A stretch of 16,547 bases of DNA, taken from contig JAMOAW010000077.1 in NCBI GenBank assembly GCA_039908535.1, positions 1 through 16,547 of the forward strand, given 5' to 3'. The DNA is from JAMOAW01 sp039908535 (GTDB lineage: Bacteria; Pseudomonadota; Magnetococcia; Magnetococcales; JADFZT01). Numbering within the stretch: the first letter of the stretch is position 1; every line of letters starts with the position of its first letter. Of the stretch, positions 6,554 to 14,559 are shown one piece after another. The translations under genes were made by a program, and so were the position numbers. The notes beneath the pieces were generated by a model. That model worked only from the letters and a program-made list of their open reading frames with translations. It was not told the DNA's origin and did no database searches.

Positions 6554-6702
6554 CGTCCTGTCAAACTCCTTAGTTGATGATTGTTCTGAATCCCAGCCAA
6601 TCTTGCAGCTATTTTTACCAAGAAAAAAAGCCAATATAACAAACAGTCCCAACAAAAGATCGCCTTGGAATTGGAACCATCTTGATCAATATCTCTATCC
6701 CA

Positions 6703-7032
6703 TCAGTCCCGCATGGCCTTACCCAAACGTTTTCTGGCATCGTTAAAATCTTCAGTGGCATTGCGTAAAATTTTTGTGGCATGCAATAAATCATGCATCG
6801 CTCGTCCAACGTCCGTGCCTGAGATCCAGGAGGTCACTTTTTTTACATCATCTTTATTATTACTCAAGATATCCACTGTAGAGCCAGATAAAATATTAAT
6901 CCGATGCTGACAAATTTCATCTACCCCACTCATGCAAGGACAAATCGCTGACATATTTTTCCCGTCCTTACGAAAAATGACATCAATAGGTTTTTTGTTG
7001 GGACCTAGAACTTTAAAAATAATTTCAGTCAT
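6703..7032 (-). CDS. Small protein with SWIM-like zinc motif (CxCx7CxH)
   Basis: This encodes 109 residues. Residues 31-43 read CPC, seven residues, then CQH: ligands Cys31, Cys33, Cys41 and His43, matching the CxCx(n)CxH pattern of SWIM zinc fingers. SWIM motifs mediate DNA or protein contacts in, for example, SWI2/SNF2 ATPases and MuDR-type transposases. The N-terminal 30 residues (IIFKVLGPNKKPIDVIFRKDG) look like a beta-hairpin lead-in. The C-terminal 50 residues are predicted helical and charged, ending in ARKRLGKAMRD. The length is far below that of known SWIM enzymes, so this is a stand-alone finger. GGAG lies seven bases before the ATG at 7032. It precedes the CorC-like gene by 149 bases on the same strand. 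Function is unknown; zinc binding is inferred from the motif. Confidence 0.75.
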   Translation of the reverse strand: MTEIIFKVLGPNKKPIDVIFRKDGKNMSAICPCMSGVDEICQHRINILSGSTVDILSNNKDDVKKVTSWISGTDVGRAMHDLLHATKILRNATEDFNDARKRLGKAMRD

Positions 7033-7225
7033 TCATATTCTCCGAACCAATTATTGAAACAAAAAAAGTCGATTGGATTTCCCCTCTAAATTTTACCGTT
7101 ACTTTTATTCAAACTCTATCTTAGAAAGTATCATAAACATTTTGATAAGGGTGAACAAATAAAATTGTTCCAATTCCTCCGATTCACCTCCTCCATCAAT
7201 CTTGACCCACACACTCTATACAAGA

Positions 7226-7253
7226 ATTTTACCAATAAAATCATAACAATCAA
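7226..7253 (-). promoter_or_regulatory. Promoter-like sequence upstream of the SWIM gene
   Basis: On the minus strand TTGATT (7248-7253), a 16-base spacer and TAAAAT (7226-7231) resemble a sigma-70 promoter. It would give a leader of nearly 190 bases before the ATG at 7032. That leader contains a purine-rich, ribosome-site-like stretch (GGAGGAGGTG, then GGAGGAATTGG, within about 7165-7192) but no clear gene. Confidence 0.4.
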
Positions 7254-7260
7254 CTCAACA

Positions 7261-7283
7261 AAAAAAATCTTAAATATTTTTTT
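7261..7283 (-). terminator. AT-only hairpin at the end of the yhaN-like gene
   Basis: ATTTTTTT (7276-7283) and AAAAAAAT (7261-7268) can pair across a seven-base loop and give a U-run on the minus-strand transcript, overlapping the stop codon. With no GC pairs it is a weak terminator candidate. Confidence 0.28.
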
Positions 7284-10200
7284 ATAAACGTTGATAGGCC
7301 ACCACTCCCTCAGGTAAAACCTTTTGGGCCAAGAGCAGCAAATGTTCATGGTGGGTAAAAAAAAGCACCTGCGTTCCCCGGCTCACCTGGGCAAGAACCC
7401 TCAAAGCCGCTGCTGCCCGCTGGTCATCAAAATGAATCAAAATGTCATCTAAAATAAACGGCAACGGCTCCTGCTGCTGCTCACGAATCCCCACCAAAGC
7501 CAAACGAAAAGCCAAATACAATTGATCTAATGTCCCATCGCTCATTTGGCTTACCGTAATGCGCCCCCCACCAACCCGCTTGGCCATCAAAAGCGGCCGC
7601 CCCTCTTCATCCAACTCCGATTCTAACCCAACAAAAGCCCCACACGTCAACGCCTCAAACAACCCGCTGGCCCGCAACAACACAGGATTTTGATACCGCT
7701 GCTGATAACGAAACACCGCCGCCCGAATCAATCCCGCCGCCAAACGCAAACGGATATAATGCCGCGCTCCCTCCTCCATACGCACCAAGTTTTCCGCCAT
7801 CTCCTGAGCCGCGTCCGCCGCACTCCCCCCGGTTTCCGTCAACCCGACAAGCTCACGACTCACCTCCCCTAACTGGCGCGTTAAAGACAAACAGCGTGCT
7901 GTTGACTCCTGATTTTGACTTTGTAATCTCTCCAAACGAGCAGGTAAAAGATCCCGATCCATCCCCTCGGCCTCTTCGGCCAACTTGTTCAACGTCAAAC
8001 CATCCCCCTCCCGCAATAACTCCTTTTCCAATGTCAATAACTCCCCCTGACACTGGCGCTTACGCTCGGCCTTTTGCTCCAACGCCACCATCTGCAACTC
8101 CTCTACACACCCATAGACCACACCCAACCGCTGCAAACCCAATTCCGCCTGCCGAAAGGCCTCTTGGGCTTTTTCCTGCTCTTTTTTTCTGCGCAGCAAC
8201 TCTTTTTCTAAATTTAAACGTTTTTCTTGTACCATTTTGGCCATTTGCAACCGTTTGCGCCACCAAGCCACCCTCTCTTCGGCACGCCATTCCGGCGCAA
8301 AATCCTCCAACTCTCCCAAACCCGCCACCCAAACATCAAAAGTGGACAGATCACGACGCATCCCCTGAATCCGGCCCAACAACTCCTCCTTTTTGACCAA
8401 GAGTCCATTCAATTGGACAAAAAGCTCCAATAACCCCTTCACCTCCACCGGTTGCAACATCTCCGGTTGGCCCAATGCCCGCATGGCTACCGACCACGCC
8501 TGCCGCCACTCGGTCAACTCCCCTTGCAACCCCTCCACCCTTTGCTGAGCCATGGCCCGTTTTTCCCGAACTTGATAATGATTTTCCCGCCATAAACGAC
8601 TCTGGGTAGAACGCTCCTCTAACTCCTCCAGCAATCCTTGCGCTAATCCAGCCAACCTAACAAGCCCGCCTGCCTGCCAAACAGCCAAATCCACCCCATA
8701 CCGTCCATCAAAAACAGACACCACGCCAAGCAAATTATTTCTAAGCATGGCCAACCGTTGCTCTTGTTCCAACAACCGTTTGGAAGCCTCCTCCCACTCC
8801 TGCCAAAGGCGCACGATCTCCCCTCTGGTGCGCAACCAAGCCCGCATCGATTCGACACTCCCAGCCACCCCCACCGCCTGCCACTCCCGTCGCCACTCCT
8901 GCTGCAATGTGGCGTGCTGCTCCAAAAGGCCATTCCACGCCCTCTCCAAAGAGTCCAAACGGGCTTGCCCCTTCCCCACCCCCAGATCCAAAGCATGAAA
9001 ACGGGCCACCCGATCCGCCTCTGACAGCCGCTGATCGGCCACCCCATCGGCCCGATTTAACAACAGATGAAAGGCCTCTGGTAAAGGATGCTCAGGATAC
9101 AACGCCACCGCCTCTGCACGGACATCCTCCTCTCCATCCAAAAAACCACGCCGAATCAAGCGCCACAACCGATCCCGCAGGCCACGTACCTCCTGCAATT
9201 TGGCCTCGGTGGGCACCTCCCCACGCGACTGCAGAGCCGCAAGCTCCAATTGCCCCTGGCCAATCTCCTCTCGAACCTGCTCCAACTCCCGTCCCAAGGC
9301 CAACTGCATCTGTTCCAACTGCACAAATCGCTGTTCATATCGATCCACCACCCGCTCCCCTGGCACAACGACCGCCAACAAAACCTCCACGGTGTGCGGC
9401 CAATCAGGCAGAGCGTACAACTGGCGGGTCCAAAGTTCCTGTAACCGATGGGCCTTCTCCCGACTATGCAGCACCTCTTTCTCTAAAGCCCCCTGGGCAT
9501 GAACCTCCTGCAAGGCCACCCGCAACCCCCGCAAATCGGGAACCTCTCCCAACTCCTGCAACCGTTGTTGTAAAAATTGCTCCGCCACCTCCAATTGCTT
9601 TAAACCCTCTTGAGACTCCTCTAAACGAGTGACCAAACGATCATACGTTTCCATCAACTGCCGCAGGCGGTCTACCAAACGTTTCTCTGGAAGGCGGGGA
9701 TGCTCCCCCAAATGGTCCATCTGGGCCTGACTCAAAAGCTCACGGATCCCCCCCTGAACCACCAACAACTCCGCCTCCCGTTTCGGTAGATCCACCCAAG
9801 TTTTAAGAATCATCCCCCGCTCGGTGCTAAGCCGTTCAATCTCCTCCTCCCGCTCCAACACCCCTTCTGGCACGATCAACTCGGCCAGGGCCTGATTCAA
9901 ACGGGCCATCTCTTCTGTGGCCCGTTTTTCCTCCTCCTGAGCCTGAGCCAAGGCCTGACGAATTTTTTTATGCTCAACCCCCTTATCTGGCTGAAGATCC
10001 CGAATCTCAGCCAACGCAGACAACTCATCCCGCACCTGAGCCAAACGGGCCAGGGTCGGCAGATTGCGCCGAATGCGATTAAGTTGATTTAAGTGCCGTT
10101 GGTTCTCCTCCAAGGTAGCGGTCTCTTGGGCCAACATACTCTCCCACTCGCGCCGCTTGCGGTCCAATTCCTGCCATTTGCGGGTTGGCAAGGTGGCGAC

Positions 10201-10788
10201 ACGTTTTTTTTGTTTGGCCTCTTCATAGGCATGTTTGGCCATAACAATCATCTGTTTGCGGCCATTCGGCACAAAAATCTCTTTAGCCTCCTCTTCCAAT
10301 TGGTTTAATTGCCGTTTTAACACGCCAACCCCCGCCCCCGCCTCAAATAGGCTCAAACCAACATCTCCATCAGACTGCAAAATGGCCTGCCCCCCCTCCC
10401 GCAACCGCTTGGGATCCAACCCCAACAACCGTTCAAATCTCTCCCGATCCAGCCCTCCCAAAAAAGGCAAGAGAGCCTCATCGGCAATGGGTTGACCTTC
10501 AGCATTGCGCAGGGTACGCACCCGACCTTTACGACGTTGAAAGGCCAATCTCTCCCCTTGGCGATTTTGAATCTCTGCCCCCAAACACAACGCTGGCCCT
10601 TCATGTAAAAATTGATATGGCGTCCGTTCCCGAACGCCAAACAATAAATCAGAGATCCCCTGCAAAGCCGTACTCTTGCCCGCTTCGTTGCGACCAAATA
10701 GAATCACCAAACCCGACTCCCCAGAAAAAGAGAGGGTTCGATTGGTAAAGGCCCCATATGCCGTTAGATCCAACCTTAAAAAACGCAT
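7282..10788 (-). CDS. yhaN: YhaN-type SbcC/Rad50-like coiled-coil ATPase
   Basis: This is a 1168-residue SMC/Rad50-like ATPase thought to act with a YhaO/SbcD-type nuclease in DNA end processing. Walker A is GRNEAGKST (32-40). The N-lobe LLFGVRERTPYQF and the ERFERLLGLDP segment are typical of YhaN. The C-lobe carries the ABC signature SDGTLDQLYLAFRLA (about 1083-1097), Walker B LPFILDD (1109-1115) and the H-loop THHEH near 1145. Between the lobes lie about 800 residues rich in Leu, Gln, Glu and Arg, fitting long coiled coils. No CxxC is present, so there is no Rad50-type zinc hook, as expected for YhaN. It is longer than Bacillus YhaN, which I recall as about 960 residues. AGGGG lies four bases before the ATG. 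Its coding strand is strongly G-rich, unlike the AT-richer genes on the left. The partner phosphoesterase gene is 2.6 kb upstream in transcription order, with nhaD and terD between. Confidence 0.9.
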   Translation of the reverse strand: MRFLRLDLTAYGAFTNRTLSFSGESGLVILFGRNEAGKSTALQGISDLLFGVRERTPYQFLHEGPALCLGAEIQNRQGERLAFQRRKGRVRTLRNAEGQPIADEALLPFLGGLDRERFERLLGLDPKRLREGGQAILQSDGDVGLSLFEAGAGVGVLKRQLNQLEEEAKEIFVPNGRKQMIVMAKHAYEEAKQKKRVATLPTRKWQELDRKRREWESMLAQETATLEENQRHLNQLNRIRRNLPTLARLAQVRDELSALAEIRDLQPDKGVEHKKIRQALAQAQEEEKRATEEMARLNQALAELIVPEGVLEREEEIERLSTERGMILKTWVDLPKREAELLVVQGGIRELLSQAQMDHLGEHPRLPEKRLVDRLRQLMETYDRLVTRLEESQEGLKQLEVAEQFLQQRLQELGEVPDLRGLRVALQEVHAQGALEKEVLHSREKAHRLQELWTRQLYALPDWPHTVEVLLAVVVPGERVVDRYEQRFVQLEQMQLALGRELEQVREEIGQGQLELAALQSRGEVPTEAKLQEVRGLRDRLWRLIRRGFLDGEEDVRAEAVALYPEHPLPEAFHLLLNRADGVADQRLSEADRVARFHALDLGVGKGQARLDSLERAWNGLLEQHATLQQEWRREWQAVGVAGSVESMRAWLRTRGEIVRLWQEWEEASKRLLEQEQRLAMLRNNLLGVVSVFDGRYGVDLAVWQAGGLVRLAGLAQGLLEELEERSTQSRLWRENHYQVREKRAMAQQRVEGLQGELTEWRQAWSVAMRALGQPEMLQPVEVKGLLELFVQLNGLLVKKEELLGRIQGMRRDLSTFDVWVAGLGELEDFAPEWRAEERVAWWRKRLQMAKMVQEKRLNLEKELLRRKKEQEKAQEAFRQAELGLQRLGVVYGCVEELQMVALEQKAERKRQCQGELLTLEKELLREGDGLTLNKLAEEAEGMDRDLLPARLERLQSQNQESTARCLSLTRQLGEVSRELVGLTETGGSAADAAQEMAENLVRMEEGARHYIRLRLAAGLIRAAVFRYQQRYQNPVLLRASGLFEALTCGAFVGLESELDEEGRPLLMAKRVGGGRITVSQMSDGTLDQLYLAFRLALVGIREQQQEPLPFILDDILIHFDDQRAAAALRVLAQVSRGTQVLFFTHHEHLLLLAQKVLPEGVVAYQRL

Positions 10789-10835
10789 GTTTCCCCTATG
10801 ATCCCAGCCCAGACCACAACAATTGTAAATCTCTC

Positions 10836-10932
10836 GGTCCCCCCCACCCTTTTCTTTTAATACTTAAAAAAAAGAGGGGGTTTGGGGGATTCATCCCCCA
10901 AGGTTTGGCCTTTGATTTTTTCTTTCGCCTTT
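10836..10932 (+). repeat. Composite intergenic repeat, copy C (5'-truncated)
   Basis: Same orientation as copies A and B but without the first GC hairpin and lead-in. It starts at the C-run (CCCCCCCACCC), continues through the TTTTCTTTTAA / TTAAAAAAAAGAGGGGG middle stem and the perfect TTGGGGGAT-tc-ATCCCCCAA hairpin (10882-10901), and ends with AGGTTTGGCCTTTGA and a T-run. It lies between terD and yhaN. Confidence 0.75.
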
Positions 10933-10951
10933 TAGCAAACGGCCCTATTAC

Positions 10952-10981
10952 AAAAAAAAGGGGGAGTCTCCTCCCCCTTTT
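10952..10981 (-). terminator. Intrinsic terminator of terD
   Basis: On the minus strand AAAAGGGGGAG (from 10981) pairs perfectly with CTCCCCCTTTT (to 10956) over a four-base loop, and eight T's close the structure (10952-10959). It is 13 bases past the terD stop. This is the clearest Rho-independent terminator in the window; it should separate terD from yhaN transcription. Confidence 0.85.
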
Positions 10982-10993
10982 CCAAACCCATTC

Positions 10994-11572
10994 TCAAGCA
11001 ACCGAAATTCCAAAACCTTCGGCCATGGCTTTTAGCCCACCAGAATATCCTTGCCCAATAGCCTTAAATTTCCACTCGGCATTGTGACGATACACCTCCC
11101 CAAAAATCATCGCCGTTTCGGTGGAAGCATCTTCGCTCAGGTCATAACGGGCGATCTCTTTGCCATCAACGGCATTGATAATACGTATAAAGGCGTTACT
11201 CACCATCCCAAAATTTTGGCGACGTTCTCCCGCTTCGTGGATGGTCACTCCAAAGACGATTTTCTGAACATCAGCGACCATGCCAGACAAATTAATCCGC
11301 ACCTGCTCATCGTCCCCCTCCCCTTCGCCGGTCCGATTGTCGCCCAGATGCTCCACACTGCCATCGGATAACTTTTTCTGGTTGTAAAAGATAAAATCCG
11401 TATCCCCACGAACTTTGCCATCCGCCTTTAAAACAAAAGCTGACGCATCCAGATCAAAGGCCGCACCATCTGTGCTACGCGCATTCCAACCCAAACCAAC
11501 CAAAATCATGCTCAACCCGGGAACCTCTTTGCTCAAAGAAACATTGCCACCTTTACTCAAAGAAATAGCCAT
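10994..11572 (-). CDS. terD: TerD-family tellurite-resistance / calcium-binding stress protein
   Basis: This 192-residue protein matches TerD over its whole length: MAISLSKGGNVSLSKE start, VGLGW, STDGAAFDLDASAF, GDTDFIFYNQ, GDNRTGEGEGDDEQ, RIINAVDGKEIARYDL, EDASTETAMIFGEVYRH and the GGLKAMAEGFG end. The acidic DLD, DTD and GDD sites bind calcium in characterised relatives. TerD proteins are linked to resistance to tellurite, phage and other envelope stresses, but normally sit in ter clusters with terB, terC or terZABCDEF; here none is present. The start at 11572 is set by GGAGG five bases upstream; an in-frame TTG at 11584 would place that site inside the gene. It follows nhaD by 55 bases and may share its transcript. 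A strong terminator follows. Its true biochemical role remains unclear for the family. Confidence 0.93.
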   Translation of the reverse strand: MAISLSKGGNVSLSKEVPGLSMILVGLGWNARSTDGAAFDLDASAFVLKADGKVRGDTDFIFYNQKKLSDGSVEHLGDNRTGEGEGDDEQVRINLSGMVADVQKIVFGVTIHEAGERRQNFGMVSNAFIRIINAVDGKEIARYDLSEDASTETAMIFGEVYRHNAEWKFKAIGQGYSGGLKAMAEGFGISVA

Positions 11573-11627
11573 ATAACCCTCCAATTTTAACAGTTAACCT
11601 ACACCAAACTTAACAAAAAAACGATTC

Positions 11628-13049
11628 TCACGGAATTTTAACAACCCCACTAAAATGAGAAGCGTTGATCAAAAAATGGACCCAAATACTGCCCACATAT
11701 CCCAAAGCCACCGCCCAACTCCATTTTAAATGGCTTAAAAAGGTATACATACCCCGCGCCTGCCCCATCAGAGCCACCCCCGCCGCCGAACCAATCGAAA
11801 GCAAACTCCCCCCCACCCCAGCGGTCAAAGTCACCAAAAGCCACTGACCAACCGACATCTCCGGTGCCATGCTCAACACAGCAAACATCACCGGAATGTT
11901 ATCCACAATGGCCGAAAGTACCCCCACCATGATATTGGCATTGGTAGCTCCCCAACCACTATACATCACATGCGAGACGAGACTCAAATAACCAATAAAT
12001 CCCAAACCTCCCACAGCTATAATCACCCCGTAAAAGAAAAACAGCGTGTCCCACTCGGCCCGACTGACCTTTCTAAAAACGTCAAATCCCTCAGCATGAC
12101 CATCCCCACCCACCCCACTGTTCGCCTGGGCCTGCCTGTGGCTCTTTTTGAGAAAAAACCCAAAAAATCCTAAATAAGAAAGCCCCAACATCATCCCCAA
12201 CACCGGCGGCATGTTGAAAAAATTATGAAAACTAACAGCAGTCACAATGGTCAATAAAAACAGACCAATAATCCGCTTGCCACCCTGTTTGATGGCGACG
12301 ACTTCATTGCTAGGGGTTGGTTTACCCTTGGAGACGGCAAAATGCATAATGCCGGCCGGAATCAACCAATTCACAACAGAGGGAATAAACAGCAGAAAAA
12401 AATCCCAAAAAGGCAAAACACCCTTTTGCCAAACCATCAAAGTGGTAATATCACCAAAGGGACTAAACGCCCCACCCGCATTGGCTCCAACCACAATGTT
12501 GATACATGAAATTGCAACAAAAGATGGATTGCTCCGCCCAACCGCCAAAACCACCGCACACATCAATAAAGCTGTGGTCAGGTTGTCGGCAACAGGGGAG
12601 ATAAAAAAGGCCAATAATCCCGTCAACCAAAAAAGCTGCCGATAGCTAAAACCAGAACGAACCAACCAAGCCCGCAACGACTCAAATACATGCCGCTCGT
12701 CCATGGCGTTAATATAAGTCATAGCAACTAAAAGAAATAACATCAACTCGGCATATTCCAATAAATTATGCCGTACAGCCTCCTCAGCAGCGTGCGGCAT
12801 CCCATGGCTGCCATAATAAGCAGCTATCATGGCCCATATGATTCCAGCGGCCAACATCACAGGTTTGGATTTACGTAAATGAGTGACTTCCTCCGCCATA
12901 ACCAAGGCGTAAGAGAGGACAAAAAGTCCTAAGGAGATAAAACCAACATAATGATTGGTCAAATCCAAAAATTCTCCCGCACTGCCAGAGGCAAAAGCGG
13001 AATGGGGAAAAAACAGGGTCAGGATAAAAAAACTTTTTAAATGTTTCAA
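11628..13049 (-). CDS. nhaD: NhaD-type Na+/H+ antiporter
   Basis: This is a 473-residue inner-membrane antiporter of the NhaD group (ion transporter superfamily), which exports Na+ or Li+ in exchange for protons at high pH or salinity. It has a signal-like N-terminus (MKHLKSFFILTLFF..SAFASGSAGEF) as in characterised NhaD proteins. About a dozen hydrophobic segments follow. Conserved family stretches include SPVADNLTTALLM, the NAGGAFSPFGDITTLMVW segment and a second repeat half with SAIVDNIPVMFA and GGSLLSIGSAAGVALMG. Translation appears to start at a TTG (13047-13049), because GGAG lies seven bases before it and the signal-like sequence begins there; no ATG is suitably placed. A 120-base leader separates it from repeat copy D, and terD follows by 55 bases. 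The pair suggests an ion or envelope stress cassette. Confidence 0.93.
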   Translation of the reverse strand: MKHLKSFFILTLFFPHSAFASGSAGEFLDLTNHYVGFISLGLFVLSYALVMAEEVTHLRKSKPVMLAAGIIWAMIAAYYGSHGMPHAAEEAVRHNLLEYAELMLFLLVAMTYINAMDERHVFESLRAWLVRSGFSYRQLFWLTGLLAFFISPVADNLTTALLMCAVVLAVGRSNPSFVAISCINIVVGANAGGAFSPFGDITTLMVWQKGVLPFWDFFLLFIPSVVNWLIPAGIMHFAVSKGKPTPSNEVVAIKQGGKRIIGLFLLTIVTAVSFHNFFNMPPVLGMMLGLSYLGFFGFFLKKSHRQAQANSGVGGDGHAEGFDVFRKVSRAEWDTLFFFYGVIIAVGGLGFIGYLSLVSHVMYSGWGATNANIMVGVLSAIVDNIPVMFAVLSMAPEMSVGQWLLVTLTAGVGGSLLSIGSAAGVALMGQARGMYTFLSHLKWSWAVALGYVGSIWVHFLINASHFSGVVKIP

Positions 13050-13169
13050 TGTCGTTCTCCAATCTCATGAATGATGATTTGCGCTGCTTAGCACATGCCT
13101 CTACCTCGTTTCTGCATGAAAAAATATCAACTAAAAAAACCTGGAAAAAAACCAAGCCCCTTTTAAACA

Positions 13170-13301
13170 CGATGCCCTGCGGACAAAAAATTAAAATCAA
13201 AACCCTGAGGGATGAATCCCCCAGACCCCCTCTTTTTTAAAAATTAAAAGAAAAGAGTGGGGGGGATTGGAGGGCGGTTCTCCGCCCCCCAAGGTCTTAC
13301 A
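13170..13301 (-). repeat. Composite intergenic repeat, copy D (inverted)
   Basis: This is a nearly full copy in the orientation opposite to A, B and C. Read on the plus strand it runs GATGCCCTGCGGAC, AAAATCAAAACCCTGA, the GGGAT/ATCCC hairpin, CCCCCTCTTTTTTAA with TTAAAAGAAAAGAG plus a G-run, and then the TTGGaGGGCGG-ttct-CCGCCCcCCAA hairpin (13267-13292, one mismatch). Its terminal GCCCTGCGGAC block matches the GCCCGCAGGAC end of copy A, which shows how far the element extends. It directly abuts the out-of-frame end of yhaO and lies 120 bases upstream of nhaD. Confidence 0.8.
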
Positions 13302-13478
13302 TTAAAGAACACCCGACAAACGAGCGGTTACCAATGTCTCGGCCTGAACCAACCACTCTTTAAAACGATCGGCATCCTGCAAAGAGAATGCCCGCGTCAC
13401 CTCATCAGGCAAAATTTTTAACAATGGTTCCATTTCAACACAAAAACGAGCCAATGTCTCTGAATCCTGACCCATCCA
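13302..13478 (-). pseudogene. Out-of-frame C-terminal segment of the yhaO-like gene
   Basis: On the minus strand, a second frame is open from TGG at 13476-13478 to TAA at 13302-13304. It encodes a credible helical tail (GQDSETLARFCVEM, then LPDEVTRAFSLQDAD, ending ETLVTARLSGVL). The annotated phosphoesterase frame ends instead in WLVFVLKWNHC at 13418, an unlikely C-terminus. Joining the frames near residue 343 gives about 400 residues, close to the length I recall for YhaO. One extra base, or one more GATG unit at the GATGGATGGG tract (13470-13480), would restore the frame. Confidence 0.7.
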
Positions 13479-14500
13479 TCAATCGACCGCCCAACCACCC
13501 CAGGCATTGCGGTGGCTCTCTCCAACTTTTCCAACCATATCGTCCCAACATCCAATGCCAACGCACGAAAATGGGCCACCAAACCCCTCTCTTCACCCCA
13601 AAGAAGGGCATGGGCCTGACAACGACCCAACAACCGCAATCGCACCACCAACAACCGATCCCCAACTTGATCCACCTCCCGAATCAAAGCCTCCCGAACC
13701 AAGCGCCCCACCTCCTCCAAAGTAGCCACCCCGGTCAGATCCACCTCTAACAAAACCCAACGCACCACATCCACACTCTGATGCCCCATCTCGGTCACCC
13801 GTCCATCCATGACCGTCACCAACGTACACCCCTTGGCTCCCGTCTCCCGAATATGCCGCCCTTGAATATTGCCAGGAAACAATACCACGGGATCCGAAGA
13901 GATCAAAGCACGCTGATGAATATGACCCAAGGCCCAATAATCATATTCCCGCGCCGTCAAATCGGCCAACGTACAAGGTGCGTAAGGAGCATGACCAGAA
14001 CGACCATCCAAACCAGTATGCAAAAGACCAATATTAAAATAACCCTGCACGGGAGCCGGATAACCCGCCGCCAAATTATCCCGCACCGCCTCACTCCGAT
14101 AAGAGTGGCCATGAATCGCCACCCGACACGACTCCAAACGAATGGTTTTCGGTTTATCCACCGGAAAAATAAAAACATTACTCGGAAATGGCAAAGATTT
14201 GGTCATTTGGCTGGCCGCATCGTGGTTGCCACGCACCACATAAACCGGAATAGACACCCGATCCAACCGTTTCATTTGCTGCACAAAAAACAACCCAGTG
14301 CTAAAATCCAACCAATCCCCATCATATAAATCGCCAGCAATCAACAAAAAAGCCACCTCCTCTTGCAGACAAAGATCAATCATCTGGATAAATGCCTGCC
14401 GCACGGCACCACGAATTTGGGCAACAGGAGCCCCCTCGTACCGCTCCAACCCCCGAAGCGGACTGTCCAAATGGATATCAGCGCAATGGATAAATTTCAT
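13418..14500 (-). CDS. yhaO: YhaO/SbcD-like metallophosphoesterase, apparently frameshifted near its C-terminus
   Basis: This is a calcineurin-like phosphoesterase of the SbcD/Mre11 class, expected to be a Mn-dependent DNA nuclease paired with YhaN. The metal-binding set is complete: Asp8 and His10 (CADIHLDSPL), Asp57 (AGDLYDGD), the GNHD motif 91-94, His161 (LLHTG) and GHIH with His193 and His195. The uninterrupted frame is 360 residues. Residues from about 344 are probably spurious, because the natural tail lies in another frame and ends at 13302 (see separate entry). The defect could be real, which would leave the catalytic core intact but lose the C-terminal partner-contact region, or it could be a sequencing or assembly error. 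The start ATG has only a weak upstream GGA. It follows nfo by 59 bases on the same strand, fitting a repair operon. Confidence 0.88.
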   Translation of the reverse strand: MKFIHCADIHLDSPLRGLERYEGAPVAQIRGAVRQAFIQMIDLCLQEEVAFLLIAGDLYDGDWLDFSTGLFFVQQMKRLDRVSIPVYVVRGNHDAASQMTKSLPFPSNVFIFPVDKPKTIRLESCRVAIHGHSYRSEAVRDNLAAGYPAPVQGYFNIGLLHTGLDGRSGHAPYAPCTLADLTAREYDYWALGHIHQRALISSDPVVLFPGNIQGRHIRETGAKGCTLVTVMDGRVTEMGHQSVDVVRWVLLEVDLTGVATLEEVGRLVREALIREVDQVGDRLLVVRLRLLGRCQAHALLWGEERGLVAHFRALALDVGTIWLEKLERATAMPGVVGRSIDGWVRIQRHWLVFVLKWNHC

Positions 14501-14559
14501 AAAAAAGAAATGCTTCCAAAAAATGAAACATAATCAAAGATGGTGGGAAAAACAAAAAA

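Noticed and set aside
6554..6655. N-terminal extension of the CorC-like protein from a TTG
   Set aside because: The added 34 residues precede the conserved first membrane helix, and the ATG at 6553 fits the family start.
8907..9632. Plus-strand proline-rich open frame of 241 codons inside yhaN
   Set aside because: It is antisense to the clearly coding YhaN frame. The G-rich coding strand removes stop codons from the reverse frames, and no ribosome site or domain supports it.
13050..13169. Known riboswitch in the nhaD leader
   Set aside because: No conserved core of a Na+ or Li+ sensing class could be recognised by eye.
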